Virus record (IMG/VR): IMGVR_UViG_3300042923_001240
Location: 1 to 29,011 of that record
Direction: 5' to 3' (one strand)
Length of the DNA stretch: 29,011 nt
From: a virus
The first letter of the stretch is position 1; every line of letters begins with the position of its first letter. Below the pieces are notes generated by a model. That model did not search any database. It was not told where the DNA came from and worked only from the letters and a program-made list of their open reading frames with translations. The position numbers and the translations under genes were made by a program. Of this stretch, positions 13,707 to 20,997 are shown piece after piece.

Positions 13707-15344
13707 TTAAAATACAGGCTTAGTCAATCGTTTTTCGTCTTCTGGTAATATCATAGTAAGATTATACATGGCTTGCATACCTTCATTAGTGGTTTCCATA
13801 ATATTTTGTCCACCTAGAGATATATAATGAGCCTTAGAATTTAGCTGTTTTTTAAGTTCCTCGTTTGCTTCTATACTAAAAACAGACTTACAGCTTACTT
13901 GGTCTCCGTCATAATCTCCGCCTATAGAACCTAAATAAGCATTACATATTTGAGCAGTATCTATAAATAAATTACTTGTATTCTTTCCTATATCTTCTTG
14001 CCTAATCTTAGGATAATGTGGATAATAAACATTATTTATAACCATAGGTTCAGTTAATTTAGTAGAGCTTACTCGTATTTTTGTTGGGAATTGATTATAG
14101 TAACTATCTATAGGATATCTGGTGATAAGAACTGTTTTATCTTTAGTAACCTCTACAGCTGCTATATAAATAAGATCGCACCAAGTTAAATCTCTATCCA
14201 TTATAGGAAATTTAAGAATATCATTTCCATCCTGATACTGTTTATCTGTAATTCCTCTACCTTTAAACCTTAAAGAAACCTTTTTCTTTTCATCTTCTAA
14301 TGGAAGAATAATTGGGCGAAATCTATTAGAATACCCATGCATAAATCTATCTAGCTCTTCTTTTAATACCGTATCGGAAAAAGCTATTTGATAATCTTTC
14401 ATTTTATATTGTTTTACTGTTCCATCTAAAGTAGTTACAGTTCTTATAGGATCGTTTGCAAATTCGTTTTCAAAGAATCTTCTTAAATAGAATATGATAT
14501 ACGGGAAAAAGTTAGCTACAATAGATGCTAATGGTACCGCTGTGTGATCAAGATCTGTAAGCATATCTTCCATATGCTCAACTTTAAGGTTAGGTGCAGA
14601 TAGTACCAAGCGAGATGAATAATCTGTTGTTTTACTAAGATTAGATCTTCTAAGTGTACCTCTCTTGCCTGGTATATTAGGTTCTGATGTAAACCAATCA
14701 TATATGCTAACCAAAATTTCTTGGATTCTCCCTCTTACAGAATTTGCAAGAGTTAATCCATATTCAGAAGATTCTTTTAAAGATCTAGTTGCAATAATAA
14801 GAGAGTTGTATAATTTGTTTACATCTCCTATTCCAACATATCCACCATCACTATTAATATCTCTATAATACGCTGGAATAACGATCATGTTTTCTATAAA
14901 AATATAATCTTTATATTTTTCTAAAAATTTAATATTAGTATCTCGTCTAGAAGATCCTGTTGATTTGATTTTAATTTTGTCTATATTCTTTTTTAAGAAC
15001 GACAAACCAGTTTCCCCATCTTCATCTTCTACCAATTCTCCGGCAGAATTTATCTTGAAATAACTAGTACCATAAACACATGCTTTAATTTTATTATCCA
15101 TCTTAGACCATACTTTATAAAACAATGGGTGCATAAATGGATCTTTTCCTAAAGCTATGTATGCAAACGTATTTGCTCTATCATCTTTAGATATACCAAA
15201 GATTTCATTAGACAATAAACCATCTGTAGTAGGTGAGTTATTCTTAGAAAAAAAGATAGGATTTGTTATTTCCGAAAGTCTATTTACTTTAATAAAATTA
15301 TTTATTTTTAACGGTTTTAATGAAAAATATCGTTGAGGTGCCAT
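13707..15344 (-). CDS. Phage RNA polymerase beta-prime subunit, N-terminal half with the catalytic motif (545 aa)
   Basis: GGDYDGDQV at about residues 475-483 is the catalytic Mg-binding loop of beta-prime (NADFDGDQM in bacteria), with all three Asp residues (477, 479, 481). GKRGTLRRSNLSKTTDYSSR (226-245) with LVLSAPNL matches the conserved KQGRFRQNLLGKRVDYSGR segment. The N-terminus (GLLSNEIFG, HPLFYKVW) matches the start of beta-prime, without its zinc cysteines. The protein stops 62 residues after the catalytic loop, so bridge helix and trigger loop must be in another gene, as in phiKZ- and AR9-type phages. The ATG 15342-15344 follows an AAGGAG box. A candidate late promoter at 15364-15375 and the surrounding virion genes favour the packaged (virion) enzyme over the non-virion one. 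Confidence 0.93.
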   Translation of the reverse strand: MAPQRYFSLKPLKINNFIKVNRLSEITNPIFFSKNNSPTTDGLLSNEIFGISKDDRANTFAYIALGKDPFMHPLFYKVWSKMDNKIKACVYGTSYFKINSAGELVEDEDGETGLSFLKKNIDKIKIKSTGSSRRDTNIKFLEKYKDYIFIENMIVIPAYYRDINSDGGYVGIGDVNKLYNSLIIATRSLKESSEYGLTLANSVRGRIQEILVSIYDWFTSEPNIPGKRGTLRRSNLSKTTDYSSRLVLSAPNLKVEHMEDMLTDLDHTAVPLASIVANFFPYIIFYLRRFFENEFANDPIRTVTTLDGTVKQYKMKDYQIAFSDTVLKEELDRFMHGYSNRFRPIILPLEDEKKKVSLRFKGRGITDKQYQDGNDILKFPIMDRDLTWCDLIYIAAVEVTKDKTVLITRYPIDSYYNQFPTKIRVSSTKLTEPMVINNVYYPHYPKIRQEDIGKNTSNLFIDTAQICNAYLGSIGGDYDGDQVSCKSVFSIEANEELKKQLNSKAHYISLGGQNIMETTNEGMQAMYNLTMILPEDEKRLTKPVF

Positions 15345-15363
15345 TTGTATCTCTCCTTTCAAT

Positions 15364-15375
15364 TATCTCAATGTT
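15364..15375 (-). promoter_or_regulatory. Candidate late promoter AACA-N6-TA for the RNA polymerase gene
   Basis: The minus strand reads AACATTGAGATA. The predicted leader is only about 20 bases but still contains the GAAAGGAG box. Confidence 0.5.
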
Positions 15376-15387
15376 TTCTTAGAAAAA

Positions 15388-15411
15388 ATAAAAGAGGTTA
15401 CTCTCTTTTAT
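15388..15411 (-). terminator. Terminator enclosing the stop of the 228-aa gene
   Basis: A nine-bp stem (ATAAAAGAG and complement) has a six-base loop that contains the TAA stop (15398-15400). It is followed on the minus strand by TTTTTTCT. Confidence 0.8.
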
Positions 15412-16084
15412 TTTTCATAAACTTTTTAAATTGTTTTTTAGGCAAAAGAATTTCATATATATGCTCTTCATGACTGACATGCAATCCAAAATCAATCATA
15501 GTATCAATAACTAGACTAACTGGCTGATTTTTATATGGTGTAGTAAAATAATCAGCATTTTCAGTAATTAGATCATGTAGCTTCATATTCTCTATTTTTT
15601 CAATAGATAGATCTTCTCCAAATACTCCTTTATAAAATTTAACAGGAATGTCATCGTCCCATTTTATCATTTTATCTGTTATCATTTTCGTTAAACATTT
15701 TGCTACATCTTTGTCTATATACTCACACCAAGTAGTGATTGGTCTAGAAGCCCATGTCCCTATACCTTCTTTAATATCAGATATAGTTGATAGGTATTGG
15801 ACTGCTTCGTAAAATCCAAAATAAATAGATTGTGCTATTAATAGATCATGTTTTTTTATCCTAGAAATATATTTCTTTAAAATTTCCAAAGACTTATATT
15901 CTAAAATACGCATACCAAATATTTCATCATGTATATCGCAAAGAATATCAAGAATATCGATACGTTCCTCTTCTATTGATTTCTTAATTTCTTCAATATA
16001 TTCGTCAAAAAATTCACACTCCCCAGTCCACCTGATAGTATCTCTTTCATTAATTATAAAAGTTTTAAATTCATTCAATTCCAT
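15398..16084 (-). CDS. Unknown early-type protein (228 aa)
   Basis: The ATG (16082-16084) has AGGAGG at 16092-16097. The protein is helical and rich in Ile, Lys, Asp and Glu, starts MELNEFKTFIINERDTIRWT, and ends in a basic tail (KKQFKKFMKNKRE). Repeated helix pairs suggest an all-alpha, possibly repeat-type fold, but I see no clear ankyrin pattern or catalytic residues. It is a one-gene cassette: early-type promoter box at 16123-16135, stop codon in the terminator loop, inserted between the baseplate genes and the RNA polymerase gene. Its leader is nearly the same as that of paralogue A. Function unknown. Confidence 0.78.
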   Translation of the reverse strand: MELNEFKTFIINERDTIRWTGECEFFDEYIEEIKKSIEEERIDILDILCDIHDEIFGMRILEYKSLEILKKYISRIKKHDLLIAQSIYFGFYEAVQYLSTISDIKEGIGTWASRPITTWCEYIDKDVAKCLTKMITDKMIKWDDDIPVKFYKGVFGEDLSIEKIENMKLHDLITENADYFTTPYKNQPVSLVIDTMIDFGLHVSHEEHIYEILLPKKQFKKFMKNKRE

Positions 16085-16122
16085 TTTAATTCCTCCTAAA
16101 GATTTTTATATATTCTCACGTA

Positions 16123-16135
16123 TATAATATATAAC
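16123..16135 (-). promoter_or_regulatory. Early-type promoter box for the 228-aa gene
   Basis: An exact GTTATATATTATA on the minus strand is followed by TACGTGAGAAT. It is 39 bases before the ATG and 26 bases after terminator 16161-16190. Confidence 0.82.
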
Positions 16136-16160
16136 TATACATCTTTAGAATTACAAAAAT

Positions 16161-16190
16161 AAAGAGGTATGGCTTAAGCCATACCTCTTT
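16161..16190 (-). terminator. Terminator enclosing the stop of the 105-aa gene
   Basis: A 30-base perfect palindrome (AAAGAGGTATGGCTT and complement) has the TAA stop (16174-16176) at its centre. It is followed on the minus strand by ATTTTTGTAA. Confidence 0.85.
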
Positions 16191-16491
16191 TATCTATAAA
16201 CCGTATAACTATATTATTATCATTACATATCGTAACCTCAACAACAAATTTATGCGCGAAGAAATCGACTCTAATGTTATTATACAGCGATTCCATATAT
16301 GATATATCGCAATTCTTACTTGGACGTAGCAGGTAAAAACACCCATCTTCATCTTCTTTCAGATCTATATTAATATCACTGAAATTTGTAGATAATAGAC
16401 TATGCAGTACCAGATGCTCGTCGAAATATTTATGCATTTCTTTTTCTTGATCTTTATGTTTTATCAATTGCGAAAACTGTTCTAGATCCAT
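16174..16491 (-). CDS. Unknown small protein, last gene of the baseplate unit (105 aa)
   Basis: The ATG at 16489-16491 has GGGGGTG at 16501-16507, which overlaps the end of the -1 frame extension of the gene before it. The protein starts MDLEQFSQLIKHKDQEKEMH and ends in a beta-rich half (FVVEVTICNDNNIVIRFIDK). No known motif. Its tight packing behind the gp26-like gene and the terminator at its end make it the last gene of the late baseplate unit; it may be a baseplate chaperone or minor part, but this is only positional inference. Confidence 0.75.
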   Translation of the reverse strand: MDLEQFSQLIKHKDQEKEMHKYFDEHLVLHSLLSTNFSDINIDLKEDEDGCFYLLRPSKNCDISYMESLYNNIRVDFFAHKFVVEVTICNDNNIVIRFIDKRGMA

Positions 16492-16497
16492 TTTACA

Positions 16498-16707
16498 TTA
16501 CACCCCCATAGCATCTGCTACTGCATTGTTTTGTTGCTCGGCTTTCCCAGCATCAGTTTTGGCTTCTTGCACCGCCGAATAGTATAAATAATGCAAGAAG
16601 CCCATCGGTTGTCTTAGGGCTTCTACAAAACTAAGTCTATTTCTATAGTACCTAGTTAGCATATTTACTCTATCGAGGAATTGCCTATAGCTACCAATTG
16701 ATGCCGT
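16498..16707 (-). CDS. -1 frame extension of the gp26-like baseplate gene
   Basis: In the -1 frame relative to the baseplate gene an open stretch continues from the slippery heptamer T_TTT_TTA (16707-16713) to a TAA at 16498. It adds 69 residues after Leu530: TASIGSYRQFLDRVNMLTRY, then a segment with FVEALRQPMGFLHYLYYSAV and a polar Ala/Gln tail. The frame is open upstream of the heptamer as well, as needed for slippage. An ATG just past the zero-frame stop (in VNMLTRY) could start a separate 54-aa protein, but it has no ribosome binding site, which favours frameshifting. A one-base sequencing error in the run of seven T would give the same picture. Confidence 0.62.
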   Translation of the reverse strand, partial: TASIGSYRQFLDRVNMLTRYYRNRLSFVEALRQPMGFLHYLYYSAVQEAKTDAGKAEQQNNAVADAMGV

Positions 16708-18296
16708 AAAAAAAGCAAGTCTAATGGAAGCATAGCTTCTGGTTCGAAATGATGCGTACATTTTACATTCGCTTTTGTTGTACCAGTACAATCAGTTTCT
16801 GGAATCTGATATATTATATCGTTTTTGAGCAGCTGATTGATTTCATTGACTTCAGAACCAATTAATCCATATTGGTCAGAGGTTAGTTGTTTGATTATAT
16901 TATAATATGCTACCACTTTATTCTTAACAGTTTTTGTGACGTTATCTGGATCTGGTTTTGTATCGATTGGAATAAGATTTTTAGTTTGTGTATCAATAAG
17001 ATATACGCATTCGATATAAGAAAGAACGCTAAGAATATCAGCATATTTCGTAGTGAATTCTTCATTTAATGCGCTAGTTTCGAAAATTATTCCATATACA
17101 TGTGGCGCACGCATAGCAAATACATAATTTTCAGAAACTTGTACAAGTTTAGGTTCTAACGCAGAAGGTGTTGTGTCTTCACCTGTAGCCAAAAGATGCT
17201 GGAATTCTGCTTTAACTTTTTCGTTTGGATATCGAACCATATCATCAATATCAGAAGTTTTTAATTCTAAATTGGCACAAATAGGGCAATTATACGTTAA
17301 ATGATTATTGTGCATAAAAGTTGCTCTATACAGCGCAAAGTATAAATGATTGATATCAAATCCACAAATAGTCTTTAACCATACATCCATATTTTTTGGT
17401 TTATTTGGATCTACAAGATGGTTAAACATGATAGAATATGCCGTTCTGAATGCATGCATTCTGTTTTTAAAATTTTCTGGGTTTAGATTAGTAATCTCTT
17501 CGCCACTTAATTCAGAAAATGTAACAAGACGTTTTGAATTAGGAAGAGCCCATTGCGCAGTATTTATTTGTTTTGTAGCAGCGCCAAGAGCCTTTGTAAT
17601 AGAAACTGGTTTGGTGGATATTCTAAATTCTTTCAAATCTATAGCATTAGAAACAACTTTTACAGTGGATTTAATTTGAGATTGATATTCTTTATAGATT
17701 TGTTTTTGACGCTCATGTTCTTCGGCATCTTCTTTTTCTTTCTTTTTTTCTTCTTCCTCATCTTCTTTAGCCTGCTTTTCTAAATCGGCATCATCTTCTT
17801 CATCTAATAGATCTTTAAGATCTTCGTCATCAATAGAGAATCTGCTCATATCTTCTAATACACTAAGATCTTGGGCTTCCATGATTTTACTTTCAGCAGA
17901 TTGTATATGCTCTTGTCTTGGAGCGACACTAATTTTATCAGATTCTGATGTTTCATTAGCTTCTGCTTCAAGTTTTGCTGCAATCATATTGTCCTTCATT
18001 GGTCCGATGACGTTCTCTTGCAAATCTTTTTTAACTCTTTCTATATTTTCATCAATTAGTTTTAAAGAATTTTCTTCAAATACTTTTCCTGGTTCTGCTC
18101 TTGGAGCGAATGCTGCTATCTCACCGATATCTACTTTTTCTCCATCTCCTACTCCACCTACAGCATTTGGAGTGATAACCCCACTTGTTGCTTCTGGCGC
18201 GGCTGCCTCATTTTTTTGAGCCGCAGTATCAGGTATATTGACTCCTAGTTCTGCCAATGTAATTGTTTTTACGTTTCCTTCGTTTTCTGTACTCAT
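16665..18296 (-). CDS. T4 gp26-like baseplate protein, zero-frame product (543 aa)
   Basis: The N-terminal third is low-complexity: Ala/Pro-rich (25-70) and then a long Glu/Asp/Lys stretch (155-205) that is likely helical. From about residue 215 a folded domain follows, with ICGFDINHLYFALYRATFMHN and a zinc ribbon split in two: Cys337 and Cys340 in YNCPICANLE, Cys503 and Cys513 near the end in DCTGTTKANVKCTHHFE. This order (DxxxLxxALxxATF, then CPxC) is the pattern of the T4 gp26/gp51 baseplate hub family as I remember it. Start ATG 18294-18296 with a GGGA box. It lies 14 bases after the gp25-like gene, as expected in a baseplate operon. The stop is followed by a likely -1 frameshift extension. 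Confidence 0.65.
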   Translation of the reverse strand: MSTENEGNVKTITLAELGVNIPDTAAQKNEAAAPEATSGVITPNAVGGVGDGEKVDIGEIAAFAPRAEPGKVFEENSLKLIDENIERVKKDLQENVIGPMKDNMIAAKLEAEANETSESDKISVAPRQEHIQSAESKIMEAQDLSVLEDMSRFSIDDEDLKDLLDEEDDADLEKQAKEDEEEEKKKEKEDAEEHERQKQIYKEYQSQIKSTVKVVSNAIDLKEFRISTKPVSITKALGAATKQINTAQWALPNSKRLVTFSELSGEEITNLNPENFKNRMHAFRTAYSIMFNHLVDPNKPKNMDVWLKTICGFDINHLYFALYRATFMHNNHLTYNCPICANLELKTSDIDDMVRYPNEKVKAEFQHLLATGEDTTPSALEPKLVQVSENYVFAMRAPHVYGIIFETSALNEEFTTKYADILSVLSYIECVYLIDTQTKNLIPIDTKPDPDNVTKTVKNKVVAYYNIIKQLTSDQYGLIGSEVNEINQLLKNDIIYQIPETDCTGTTKANVKCTHHFEPEAMLPLDLLFLRHQLVAIGNSSIE

Positions 18297-18310
18297 TTAA
18301 TTTCCCTCCA

Positions 18311-18682
18311 TTATAATGATTCTAACGTTGTTGTTTCTTTATTAAAGGTTAATCTATATACGACATCGTCTATTACAATAGATATTCTAATAGTTTTATC
18401 CGATTCAGATACACTAACCTCAGCCGCTATTAATTCTGGTAGATATGTGGCTATTTGATCTTCATAGTCACTTTTAAGTTGTTCCAGATCATCACTAGAT
18501 GAATAGCGGTATCTAGATATAATTCCAAGACCCATATCTGGTCTTGTTGGTATTGTCCCCTTTTCTAATAATGCTAACTCTATAAGCTTAATACAAGTAG
18601 CATCTTGATCTTCGAAGACTTTAGGTCTATTGAATTCGTTTAGTGACATACTGTACTCTCTTAAAGTGACATTATCACTCAT
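18311..18682 (-). CDS. gp25-like baseplate wedge protein (123 aa)
   Basis: The size and sequence pattern fit the gp25/GpW lysozyme-like family (Pfam GPW_gp25). A helix IKLIELALLEKGTIPTRPDM is followed by GLGIISRYRYSSSDDLEQL, then helix YEDQIATYLPELIAAEVSV and alternating strands ending IVIDDVVYRLTFN. In T4 this protein nucleates sheath assembly on the baseplate wedge, so the phage has a contractile tail. The ATG (18680-18682) is preceded by AAAGGGAGA. It is the first gene of the late minus-strand unit, with a candidate late promoter at 18712-18723. Confidence 0.82.
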   Translation of the reverse strand: MSDNVTLREYSMSLNEFNRPKVFEDQDATCIKLIELALLEKGTIPTRPDMGLGIISRYRYSSSDDLEQLKSDYEDQIATYLPELIAAEVSVSESDKTIRISIVIDDVVYRLTFNKETTTLESL

Positions 18683-18711
18683 TTAACCACATCTCCCTTT
18701 ATAAATTTTAC

Positions 18712-18723
18712 TATTAAGTTGTT
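18712..18723 (-). promoter_or_regulatory. Candidate late promoter AACA-N6-TA, leftward
   Basis: The minus strand reads AACAACTTAATA. The leader to the gp25-like ATG is about 30 bases. It is paired with a rightward copy at 18759-18770 in the divergent region. Confidence 0.5.
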
Positions 18724-18758
18724 AGATTTAGGTATTTACACGCTTTAAATATAATGAA

Positions 18759-18770
18759 AACATATCAGTA
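18759..18770 (+). promoter_or_regulatory. Candidate late promoter AACA-N6-TA, rightward
   Basis: The plus strand reads AACATATCAGTA. The predicted leader is about 23 bases and contains AAAAGGAGG. A TATAAT hexamer at 18750-18755 lacks a convincing -35 partner. Confidence 0.5.
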
Positions 18771-18792
18771 AGTTAAAAGGAGGACGGTCATT

Positions 18793-20997
18793 ATGAAAAC
18801 ATACAAATGCCCTTATTGTAATTATAGAGGTTCTAAGGAAGATTTGATATCTCATATAGAAGAAGAGCACGATGAAATGATACCAGAAAATTTTACTGCG
18901 TCTAGAGTAGTATTTAATTTAGTAAATAAAAAGGATCATGGAGTATGTGTTGTTTGTAAAAGAGAAACAGAATGGAACGAGAATGCCACTAAATATAATA
19001 GACTGTGTGGTAGAAAAGCTTGTGCTGATGCTTTGAGAGAAGCCTATAAAAAGAACATGCTCAAAGTATATAATAAAACTACACTTCTTGACGATGCAGA
19101 ACATCAGGAGAAGATGCTAGCTAATAGGGGAATATCTGGAAAATATAAGTTTGATGATGGAGGATATCATATTTTCACAGGAAGCTACGAAAAAAAGGCT
19201 TTAGAGTTTATAGATAAAATATTAGGATTCAAAGCAACTGATTTGCTTTGCCCTGGTCCTGTATTCGAGTATGAGTATGAAGGAAAAAAACTTAAATGGA
19301 TTACAGATATGCTGCTTATCCCATTTAATCTAATTATTGAAGTAAAAGATGGTGGGAGTAATCCTAATAATCGTACTATGACTTCATATAGAGAAAAGCA
19401 AGTAGCTAAAGAGCAAATGATTACATCTCTTGGCAAATTTAATTATCTTAGATTGACTGACAATAACTTTGCGCAGCTATTGGGAACAATTGCAGAGCTC
19501 AAAGCTCAAATGATTGACGATAGCGAAGATAATAAGAAAGTAGTTATCAATATAAATGAAGAAGTGGAAGCTTTGAACGAGGAGTCTTCAAAAGATATAA
19601 CAAAGTTTAAAGCTATGATTCTAAAAAAAGTTCATGCTAATTCTAAATTTAAAAATTTTATAAAAGGCAAATCAAAGGATGATATAAAAAAAATAAACGA
19701 TAAGATATACAACTCATCTGCTAAAATATTACGAGAAGTTATTAGATTGACATTTAATACAAAACATCTTTCGGAAAAATTATTCTGGGCTGTTGCCATA
19801 GGATATGTATTATCAATGTTTGGTATAATAGCTTCGTCTGCCATAATGTTTGGGACCGCTATTGGGGTAGATTATGCGGTAGATGCTCGTCATAATAGAA
19901 AGAAAAATGAATCTACTGAATTAGAATCGGAAATCGTAGATGAAATGTCTATAAGTGTTCCATTAAATAAAGATCATATCCAAAAAGGAAATAAGTCTTT
20001 ACCTTCTTTTAAAAAAGTTTCTATAACTGATAGTGAGATTAATAAATATAAACAAGATATGAAATCATTATCTCATATAAGAACAGAAGACGGATATAAA
20101 GGAACTATATTCTTAGATAAAAACAATCCAGTTTGCTATGTAAATGTAAACTCTAATAATGGAATGATACAGGCACTGGAGATATCTAAAGACTATCAAG
20201 GATATGGATTATCATCACAATTATTGAAATATGCTGTATCTACACTAAAAGCAACATCATTAACAGTAAATAAAAAAAATGAAGTTGCGATAAACGTGTA
20301 TAAAAAGCAAGGCTTTAAACAAGTTAAATCTACCGATAATATGATAACTATGTCTATAGATGAAAGTATGGGTCTAGCTGGAATTGGCGGAATGCCCGCA
20401 CCATCTAATCAGTTCATTACTCAATTTGGTCCTAGATCTACTTTTTCAGACGATACAGTAGAAGGCTATGCCATTCATAACGATATCATTACAGATAAGA
20501 TACTATTAGTAGATAAGAATGGTAATCTTGCAGTTAAAGAATCTTCCTTCTTAGAGGGAAGAAAAATAAGAATATTTAAATATATTGGAGAAAATATAGA
20601 TGGATATCACAAGATATTAAAATCTGCAAAGAAAAATAAAAAAGCTCATAGAGAATATTTATATGAAGCACTAACTGGAAAAAGGTTATTATCAGACGAT
20701 CAGATAATCTGCGACGAATACTTTGAAGAAGTCTCTCCTGTTAAAATCTTTTCCGAATATAATTCCACTGCTCAAACAATTGTTGATCAGTATAAAGAGA
20801 TAATTGGGGAAGATGTGATTAGATTTCCATTAATGAATAAGCATTCTATATTAGAAGCTTCTAGGATTACAAGGGGTAATATTCATATTAATATATTTGA
20901 AAATATGAATGGATACTTTGCAGAAAATGCTATAACTCGCCAAAGGACTGCATATTATAATAATATAAAAGATATTCAAATTGAGGTGATATTGTAA
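18793..20997 (+). CDS. Zinc finger / PD-(D/E)XK nuclease / membrane / GNAT multidomain protein (734 aa)
   Basis: Domains in order. A C2H2 finger (Cys6, Cys9, His21, His26). A four-Cys module (Cys52, Cys55, Cys72, Cys77). A PD-(D/E)XK nuclease core with Glu133 in TGSYEKKALEFID, Asp172 in LKWITDMLLIP and the Glu183-x-Lys185 pair in NLIIEVKDGG. A hydrophobic segment at about 330-362. A GNAT acetyltransferase domain at about 425-515 with the acetyl-CoA loop DYQGYGLSSQLL and the final motif AINVYKKQGF. A C-terminal region of about 200 residues without known motifs. ALNEES at about 260-265 recurs in the next protein. AAGGAGG supports the start. The size, late-type promoter and overlap with the next virion-like gene suggest a particle protein, perhaps ejected into the cell. 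Confidence 0.75.
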   Translation: MKTYKCPYCNYRGSKEDLISHIEEEHDEMIPENFTASRVVFNLVNKKDHGVCVVCKRETEWNENATKYNRLCGRKACADALREAYKKNMLKVYNKTTLLDDAEHQEKMLANRGISGKYKFDDGGYHIFTGSYEKKALEFIDKILGFKATDLLCPGPVFEYEYEGKKLKWITDMLLIPFNLIIEVKDGGSNPNNRTMTSYREKQVAKEQMITSLGKFNYLRLTDNNFAQLLGTIAELKAQMIDDSEDNKKVVININEEVEALNEESSKDITKFKAMILKKVHANSKFKNFIKGKSKDDIKKINDKIYNSSAKILREVIRLTFNTKHLSEKLFWAVAIGYVLSMFGIIASSAIMFGTAIGVDYAVDARHNRKKNESTELESEIVDEMSISVPLNKDHIQKGNKSLPSFKKVSITDSEINKYKQDMKSLSHIRTEDGYKGTIFLDKNNPVCYVNVNSNNGMIQALEISKDYQGYGLSSQLLKYAVSTLKATSLTVNKKNEVAINVYKKQGFKQVKSTDNMITMSIDESMGLAGIGGMPAPSNQFITQFGPRSTFSDDTVEGYAIHNDIITDKILLVDKNGNLAVKESSFLEGRKIRIFKYIGENIDGYHKILKSAKKNKKAHREYLYEALTGKRLLSDDQIICDEYFEEVSPVKIFSEYNSTAQTIVDQYKEIIGEDVIRFPLMNKHSILEASRITRGNIHINIFENMNGYFAENAITRQRTAYYNNIKDIQIEVIL

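Noticed and set aside
16498-16791. Independent 97-aa gene overlapping the baseplate gene end
   Set aside because: There is no ribosome binding site at its frame start, and its frame coincides exactly with the -1 product of the T_TTT_TTA heptamer, so it is better seen as a frameshift extension.
17553-18219. Plus-strand hydrophobic open frames opposite the baseplate gene
   Set aside because: The Phe/Leu runs are the antisense image of Lys/Glu codons in the acidic part of the real gene.
18727-18755. Host sigma-70 promoter with TATAAT at 18750-18755
   Set aside because: The -35 position (TTTAGG) is poor at 17-base spacing, and in such AT-rich DNA TATAAT is frequent. The AACA-N6-TA motif just downstream explains the start better.
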